Source: Candidatus Poribacteria bacterium
GTDB taxonomy: Bacteria > Poribacteria > WGA-4E > WGA-3G
Direction of reading: 5' to 3'
Assembly: GCA_022828145.1 (NCBI GenBank)
Contig: JAJEJA010000107.1
Coordinates: forward strand, 1-39,733
DNA length: 39,733 nucleotides
Positions 35,185-39,733 of the stretch are shown here, in pieces (the stretch's first letter is position 1; each line of letters starts with the position of its first letter). The notes below the pieces were generated by a model. The model did no database searches. It was not told the DNA's origin and saw only the letters and a program-made list of their open reading frames with translations. A program made the translations under genes and the position numbers.

Positions 35185-35240
35185 CATCGGATTTGCGTAG
35201 GTCCTAAATCTTTTAATTTATACAAAAAGGAGAAAGAATT

Positions 35241-35996
35241 ATGCCAATAAATCAATCTATCTGCTTTGGTGGTTTCCGGCGTGACAGAGAGCCGGAAGAT
35301 GTCATTAAAAAAGCAGCTGACATCGGTTACAAATCTGTTGAGATGTTACCCGCTGATCTCTGGTCCGTTGTGCAAGATAACGGGATGCGGGTAGCGATTA
35401 TCGTGGGACATTCGTCCCTTCCATCAGGCTTGAACAATCCCGACAATCACGACAGAATTGAGGATGAATTGCTCAAGAACATTGATATCGCAGCAGAAAA
35501 TGACATCCCTGGTCTCATCTGTTTTTCTGGGAACCGTGAAGGCAGGTCCGATGAGGAAGGTCGTGATAACACGATAGCGGGTCTATCGCGTGTCACCAAA
35601 GCTGCCGAAGAAAAGGGTGTGAACCTATGTATTGAGCTACTCAACAGCAAAGTGAACCATCCCGATTATCAGTGTGACAAAACAGAATGGGGTGTTGAAG
35701 TGTGCCAGGGAGTAGATTCACCACGCGCACTACTCCTCCACGACATCTACCACATGCAGATTATGGAGGGTGACCTCATCCGTAACATCACGGACTACAT
35801 TGAATATATCGGACACTTCCATACAGCAGGTAATCCTGGTCGTCGCGACCTTGACGATGAACAGGAAATCTACTATCCTGCAGTAATGCGTGCAATCGCC
35901 AATACAGACTATGACCTTTATGTCGGACACGAGTTTAGTCCAAAAGGTGATGCGTTTGATGCAATGCAGCACGCTTATGATGTGTGTAATGTTTAG
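35241..35996 (+). CDS. Hydroxypyruvate isomerase-like TIM-barrel protein
   Basis: A 251-residue barrel of the Hyi/sugar-phosphate isomerase family. CIELLNSKVNHPDYQCDKTEW, LLLHDIYHMQIMEGDLIRN and IGHFHTAGNPGRRDLDDEQE are strongly family-specific and carry the predicted metal and substrate ligands (E in IELLNS, D in LHDIYHMQ, H in HFHTAG, E in VGHEFSP). AAAGGAG lies 8 bases before the ATG. Hyi interconverts hydroxypyruvate and tartronate semialdehyde; homologues act on other hydroxy-keto acids, so the precise substrate is uncertain. It is downstream of the Gfo/Idh and Uma2 genes. Confidence 0.9.
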   Translation: MPINQSICFGGFRRDREPEDVIKKAADIGYKSVEMLPADLWSVVQDNGMRVAIIVGHSSLPSGLNNPDNHDRIEDELLKNIDIAAENDIPGLICFSGNREGRSDEEGRDNTIAGLSRVTKAAEEKGVNLCIELLNSKVNHPDYQCDKTEWGVEVCQGVDSPRALLLHDIYHMQIMEGDLIRNITDYIEYIGHFHTAGNPGRRDLDDEQEIYYPAVMRAIANTDYDLYVGHEFSPKGDAFDAMQHAYDVCNV

Positions 35997-36012
35997 GTTA
36001 TTTTGACATTGT

Positions 36013-36036
36013 TGGACGGGTCTTTGTACCCGTCCA
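36013..36036 (+). repeat. Hairpin between isomerase and hsdR genes
   Basis: TGGACGGGT (36013-36021) and ACCCGTCCA (36028-36036) form a perfect 9-bp stem with a 6-base loop. No T-run follows, so a terminator role is uncertain. Confidence 0.6.
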
Positions 36037-36053
36037 TGCCAATATTATGTATT

Positions 36054-38474
36054 ATGACACCCGAAGCCAAAGCACGTCAGACTATAGATAGCATGCTGGA
36101 AGCGTCCGGATGGCAGATTCAAAATTATGCTGAACGTGCAATAGATGCTTCTCTCGGTGTTGCTGTCCGTGAATATCCGTTAAAATTAAATCAGAAGGCA
36201 GATTACCTTCTCTTTATTGATGGCGATGCAGTTGGCGTTATAGAAGCCAAACCAGCAGGAACAACACCCAGCGGAGCCCTCCAACAGGCAGAACGGTATA
36301 GAGCAAGTTTGCCAATTGACTTGCCAAGCCTTCCCAGATTTCCGTTTGCCTACGCATCAACAGGAGTTGAGACATATTTTAGGGATATTCGGGATCCTGA
36401 TTCCCGTTCCCGACAGGTCTTTGCATTTCATACGCCTGATGCTCTCTGGGATGAAGGTAATGAAGTCACTACACTCCGTGAAAATCTCAGAGATGAATTG
36501 CCTAAGCATCCCTTGGAAAAAGATGTTCTCTGGAATTGCCAGTTTGAGGCTATCACCGAACTTGAAAAATCTTTGGCAGAGTCGCGTCCACGTGCTTTAA
36601 TCCAGATGGCAACAGGCAGCGGTAAAACTTATGTCGCTGTCAGCAGTGTATACCGACTCATCAAATTTGCTAACGTCAAACGGGTTCTTTTTCTGGTAGA
36701 CCGCAACAATCTCGGTAGACAAGCACTGCGTGAATTTCAAAATTACACAACTCCTGATGATGGCAGGAAATTTACTGAACTCTACATTGTTCAACACCTC
36801 ACCAGCAACGTTATTGACGAAGTAAGTGAAGTCTGTATTACGATTATCCAACGGCTTTACTCAATGTTAAAAGGTGAACCCGACTATGAATCGGACGATG
36901 AGGAAAGTTCCGCTTTTGAACAAGAGACAGAAGATTCACCATCGCAAGAAGTTGTCTATAACCCAAACGTTCCTATAGATACATTTGATCTCATCATCGT
37001 TGATGAATGTCATCGTTCTATCTATGGTAAGTGGCGGCATGTGCTGGAATACTTTGATTCTTTAATTCTTGGTCTCACTGCAACGCCATACTCACAAACG
37101 CTCAACTTTTTCAATAAGAATCTTGTCTATGAATACCGCCACGAACAGGCTATTGAAGACGATGTAAATGTTGGTTATTACGTTTATCGGATTATAACCG
37201 AAATTACGGAAAGCGGCAGTACGGTTGCCGAGGGGAGTTATGTTGCAAGGCGCGATAGAGATACGCGAAAACTGGCCTGGGAGAAGTTAGAAGAAGATGA
37301 AGCATATACAGGAAATCAGTTAGACCGTGATGTTGTAGCCGAGGACCAAATTCGCACAATTATTCAGACTTTCAAGGATGTCCTTTTCACAGACCTCTTT
37401 CCCAGCAGGACTTATGTTCCCAAAACGCTTGTCTTTGCAAAAGACGACTCCCATGCCGAAGATATTGTCAAAATTGTTCGGGAGGTATTTGCTAAAGGTG
37501 ATGATTTCTGCCAAAAGATTACCTACAGAAGTGATAGACCTGAGGATTTGATTAGACGATTTCGCACACAATTCGATCCACGAATCGCCGTAAGTGTTGA
37601 CATGATTTCTACCGGTACCGATATCAAACCGCTTGAATGTCTGCTCTTTATGCGCTCTGTCCGATCAAGCGGGTATTTTGAACAGATGAAAGGACGCGGC
37701 GTGCGGACAATTAGTACAGACGATCTACATTCTGTCACAAGCGATGCAACTAAAAAGACACATTTCATTATCGTTGATGCTGTTGGCGTCTGTGAATCTG
37801 TCAAAACCGATTCGCAGCCACGCATAGGAGAACCATCTACTGAGCGAAATGGACCACCAGAGAGAGCCCCTAATCAGTTAATTGATGATGTAAGTGTGGA
37901 CAGGGTTATTGAAACCGGATTTGAACCTGAGAGTGTTGCCCAGGTGACTACAGTGATGCACGACTTTAAACAGTTTATTAATGAACATATAGATGAATTA
38001 TCAGCGTTACAAATTCTGTGTAAACGTCCGGGAGCACAAGGTAAATTGACTAAAGACAACTTAAAGGAGCTGGAAGAAGCATTGCAGGAACATTCCAGCA
38101 GCCTCAGTCGTGAGTCCTTATGGATGGCTTATCAAACGCGGTCACCAGAAAACGTTTATGGCACCACAAAACGACAGACAGACCTCATATCACTGGTGCG
38201 TTTTGCTATGGAATATAATCGTATTTTAGAACCATTTAGTGCAATTGTCGCCCGAAACTTTGATGAATGGTTAGAGGGTAAAGACTTCACACCAGAACAA
38301 GTTAACTGGCTTAAATGGATTCAGGAATACATTGCCACTTCGCTTGAGTTTCGGATAACCGATTTTGAGTACATACCTTTTTCCCAACGCGGCGGTGTAG
38401 CAAAAGCTACTCAAGTCTTTGGAGATGAGTTGGAGGGTATGCTAAAGGATCTCACACAGAAATTGGTTTCTTAA
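36054..38474 (+). CDS. hsdR: Type I restriction endonuclease R subunit (HsdR-like)
   Basis: An 806-residue motor and nuclease subunit. The N-terminal PD-(D/E)XK nuclease is D50...E64-A-K66 (KADYLLFIDGDAVGVIEAKP). The SF2 helicase motor has Walker A MATGSGKT (186-192), motif II DECH (317-320), motif III LTATP, and GYFEQMKGRGVRT (motif VI). An EcoEI-R-type C-terminal region follows. The ATG at 36054 (MTPEAKARQTI) is used; a TTG at 36003 would extend through the hairpin. The methylase and specificity genes are not in the window; they could lie to the right, beyond the broken AlbA_2 gene. Alone it could not restrict specifically. Confidence 0.93.
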   Translation: MTPEAKARQTIDSMLEASGWQIQNYAERAIDASLGVAVREYPLKLNQKADYLLFIDGDAVGVIEAKPAGTTPSGALQQAERYRASLPIDLPSLPRFPFAYASTGVETYFRDIRDPDSRSRQVFAFHTPDALWDEGNEVTTLRENLRDELPKHPLEKDVLWNCQFEAITELEKSLAESRPRALIQMATGSGKTYVAVSSVYRLIKFANVKRVLFLVDRNNLGRQALREFQNYTTPDDGRKFTELYIVQHLTSNVIDEVSEVCITIIQRLYSMLKGEPDYESDDEESSAFEQETEDSPSQEVVYNPNVPIDTFDLIIVDECHRSIYGKWRHVLEYFDSLILGLTATPYSQTLNFFNKNLVYEYRHEQAIEDDVNVGYYVYRIITEITESGSTVAEGSYVARRDRDTRKLAWEKLEEDEAYTGNQLDRDVVAEDQIRTIIQTFKDVLFTDLFPSRTYVPKTLVFAKDDSHAEDIVKIVREVFAKGDDFCQKITYRSDRPEDLIRRFRTQFDPRIAVSVDMISTGTDIKPLECLLFMRSVRSSGYFEQMKGRGVRTISTDDLHSVTSDATKKTHFIIVDAVGVCESVKTDSQPRIGEPSTERNGPPERAPNQLIDDVSVDRVIETGFEPESVAQVTTVMHDFKQFINEHIDELSALQILCKRPGAQGKLTKDNLKELEEALQEHSSSLSRESLWMAYQTRSPENVYGTTKRQTDLISLVRFAMEYNRILEPFSAIVARNFDEWLEGKDFTPEQVNWLKWIQEYIATSLEFRITDFEYIPFSQRGGVAKATQVFGDELEGMLKDLTQKLVS

Positions 38475-38541
38475 TTCGTCTTTCAAAAGAACGATGTCTG
38501 GACGCGATTACCTGTACACCTTTCCTCCCTGTACAATACGC

Positions 38542-38570
38542 TTGAATCCGAATACATTATGTGCTAAAAT
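38542..38570 (+). promoter_or_regulatory. Extended -10 promoter of AlbA_2 gene
   Basis: TTGAAT (38542-38547), 17 bases, TAAAAT (38565-38570) with TGC before it. The layout is almost identical to the HIT promoter at 3892. Confidence 0.6.
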
Positions 38571-38616
38571 TAGAACTGTACGAAACTTTGAAAACACACC
38601 AAAGAAGGATCCGAAA

Positions 38617-39642
38617 ATGCCAACACCAAAAGATGTTTTTGATAATCCTTTAGAGTATCTGGAGTTCCTTCAGTCTTCTGATTTTGAAGGGCAATATTTT
38701 GAGCGAAAAGAGGTTCGGATCGATACTAAAAATCAAATCAACACACTGAAGGACAAGATCAAACAGTGCATTTCTGCCTTTGCGAATAGTAATAAAAGTG
38801 GTGGACTTTTAGTCCTTGGTATCGCTGACGATGGTACTATCAAAGGCACACAGCATGTTGATGAACATACGCTTAACGGAATACTGCAAGCATCACAAGA
38901 TCTAAGCAAACACGCTCCGTCGGTGAAAGATGTGGAGTTACCTAATTCGGATGGAAAACGAGTACATCTACTTTATACCTCGTGGATATCAAATGCAATT
39001 TGTGAAACAGTAGGAAATTTTCCTCAAGCATGGAAAAGATTTGGTACAGAATGCGTCGCACTGACAGATCAAGATAGAGAACAATTAAAACGGGATAAAA
39101 GGGTTGTGAATTTTGAGTATTCTTACTGCTGTCCCTACGATCCGAATGAACTTGACGAAAGGGTAGTTGAAGAATTTAAGAAGGCTTTTCTTGAATCGAG
39201 CGATGCTCAGTACAGCCATAATACTGAAGAAGTCCTATACCAAACGGGAGCACTCATTAAAGAGGAAGAAAATGGCAAGTATGCCTTTACGAATGCAGGT
39301 TACCTCTTTTTCGCTTCAAATCCTCACAAACGTTTTAAAAATGCATTCGTGAAAGTATTAAAATATGACACTTGTGATGAAGGTTTGGAAAACAATGCCG
39401 ATACAATCCTTGATAGAGATTTTGATGGAGCACTGCCAAACGTTATCCGTAATCTCCAGGCATTTCTGGAAGATTCTGTTCTCTTTCAAAACTTAGATGA
39501 ACCTGAATATCCTTATGTAACAGTTAACGAAGCATTGGTGAACGCTGTTATTCATAGGGACTATACAGTTAAAACTCCGATTTGCTGTACTGCTTATCAC
39601 TCCCCCGTGTCAAGACCCCGTTGCTTTAGCGCGGGGATGTAG
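38617..39642 (+). pseudogene. AlbA_2/Schlafen-like ATP-binding protein, truncated by insertion
   Basis: About 341 codons remain. The N-terminal AlbA_2 domain (FERKEVRI...CISAFANSNKSGGLLVLGIADDGTIKGTQ) is followed by a middle region and the start of an ATPase-like C-terminal domain, ending in VNEALVNAVIHRDY, after which intact members continue for well over a hundred residues. Here the frame runs on through VKTPICCTAY and then into sequence encoding SPVSRPRCFSAGM, which comes from the hairpin of the element end at 39603. So the gene has lost its C-terminus to an insertion near 39600. The ATG at 38617 has AAGGAT upstream; an extension to 38494 lacks a ribosome site. Such genes are common within restriction-modification loci. 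Confidence 0.82.
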
Positions 39643-39733
39643 ACACGGCTAATATGTAAATCAATTCAGAAAGTGTTGACATTAGTTTTGTATTATGGCA
39701 TACTATAAGTAGCATTGTAGTGGTGGATGCAAC
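39603..39733. mobile_element. End of an IS200/IS605-group-like element (runs off the window)
   Basis: A compound hairpin reads CCGTGTC (39604-39610), then CCCCGTTGCTTTAGCGCGGGG, then GACACGG. The inner stem has a CTTTAG loop, the outer 7-bp stem is perfect. This design and loop are typical of subterminal palindromes and guide-RNA scaffolds of IS200/IS605-group elements that encode TnpB. A -35 TTGACA (39676-39681) and a CATACT -10 (39699-39704, 17 spacing) then point outward to the right. The element body and any tnpA/tnpB lie outside the window, so orientation and family are inference. Confidence 0.6.

Noticed and set aside
36003..36053. Upstream TTG start for HsdR
   Set aside because: It would translate the hairpin at 36013-36036; ATG 36054 begins the conserved N-terminus.
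38494..38616. Upstream ATG start for the AlbA_2 gene
   Set aside because: The region contains the promoter at 38542-38570, so it should be untranscribed leader DNA.

Overview
The window looks like one contig piece from an uncultured, A+T-leaning Gram-negative-type bacterium. Evidence for an outer membrane is a LolA-like protein and a beta-barrel protein in one operon. The best lineage guess is Candidatus Poribacteria or a close relative. That rests on gene content: a sigma factor fused to WD40 repeats, several WD40 paralogues, sugar-phosphate isomerase/epimerase and Gfo/Idh genes, Uma2-family nucleases, an M81/MlrC peptidase and many short intergenic palindromes. No rRNA, tRNA or CRISPR was recognised, so the lineage is an inference.

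Layout. 1-2635 is the 3' part of an ECF sigma factor fused through a membrane segment to a WD40 propeller. 2664-6000 holds tgt (minus strand), then a HIT protein and two epimerase-like genes. 6028-9141 holds a small protein plus HNH nuclease pair, a GDPD and a deacetylase-like protein. 9131-14531 is a tightly packed six-gene minus-strand operon (polymer-forming membrane protein, BatA-like VWA protein, TIM-barrel isomerase, aldo/keto reductase, SNase-like lipoprotein, SDR) that starts at a perfect-consensus promoter. Back to back with it, 14711-19982 is a plus-strand operon (LolA-like protein, two FtsX-type permeases, LolD-type ATPase, beta-barrel protein), probably moving lipoprotein or lipid to the outer membrane. 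20075-25229 holds a CDF-like transporter, an M81 peptidase, a Uma2 nuclease, a gene remnant and a eukaryote-type glycogen branching enzyme. 25599-29221 is a tandem pair of exported WD40 proteins that share an N-terminal signature with the sigma-WD40 fusion. 29462-32736 holds an orphan GlmL/MutL ASKHA protein, a small membrane coiled-coil protein and an IolE-like isomerase. 33076-35996 holds a Gfo/Idh oxidoreductase, a second Uma2 nuclease and a hydroxypyruvate-isomerase-like gene. 36054-39642 holds a type I restriction R subunit and an AlbA_2/Schlafen-like gene broken by what looks like the end of an IS200/IS605-group element running off the window.

The most distinctive non-coding signal is a hairpin repeat whose half reads TTTGTAGCACATTCTGTTAG. 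It forms a six-copy tandem array with a 39-bp period at 29242-29456, with solo copies at 20745-20776 and 31851-31878. Relative to the gene ending just before it, it always has the same orientation, and in one case it supplies the stop codon. Three further intergenic gaps each hold a different MITE-like inverted-repeat element, one carrying a near-consensus promoter aimed at a WD40 gene. Several plus-strand genes share a promoter class: TTG-type -35, 17 or 18 bp spacing, TGn before the -10.
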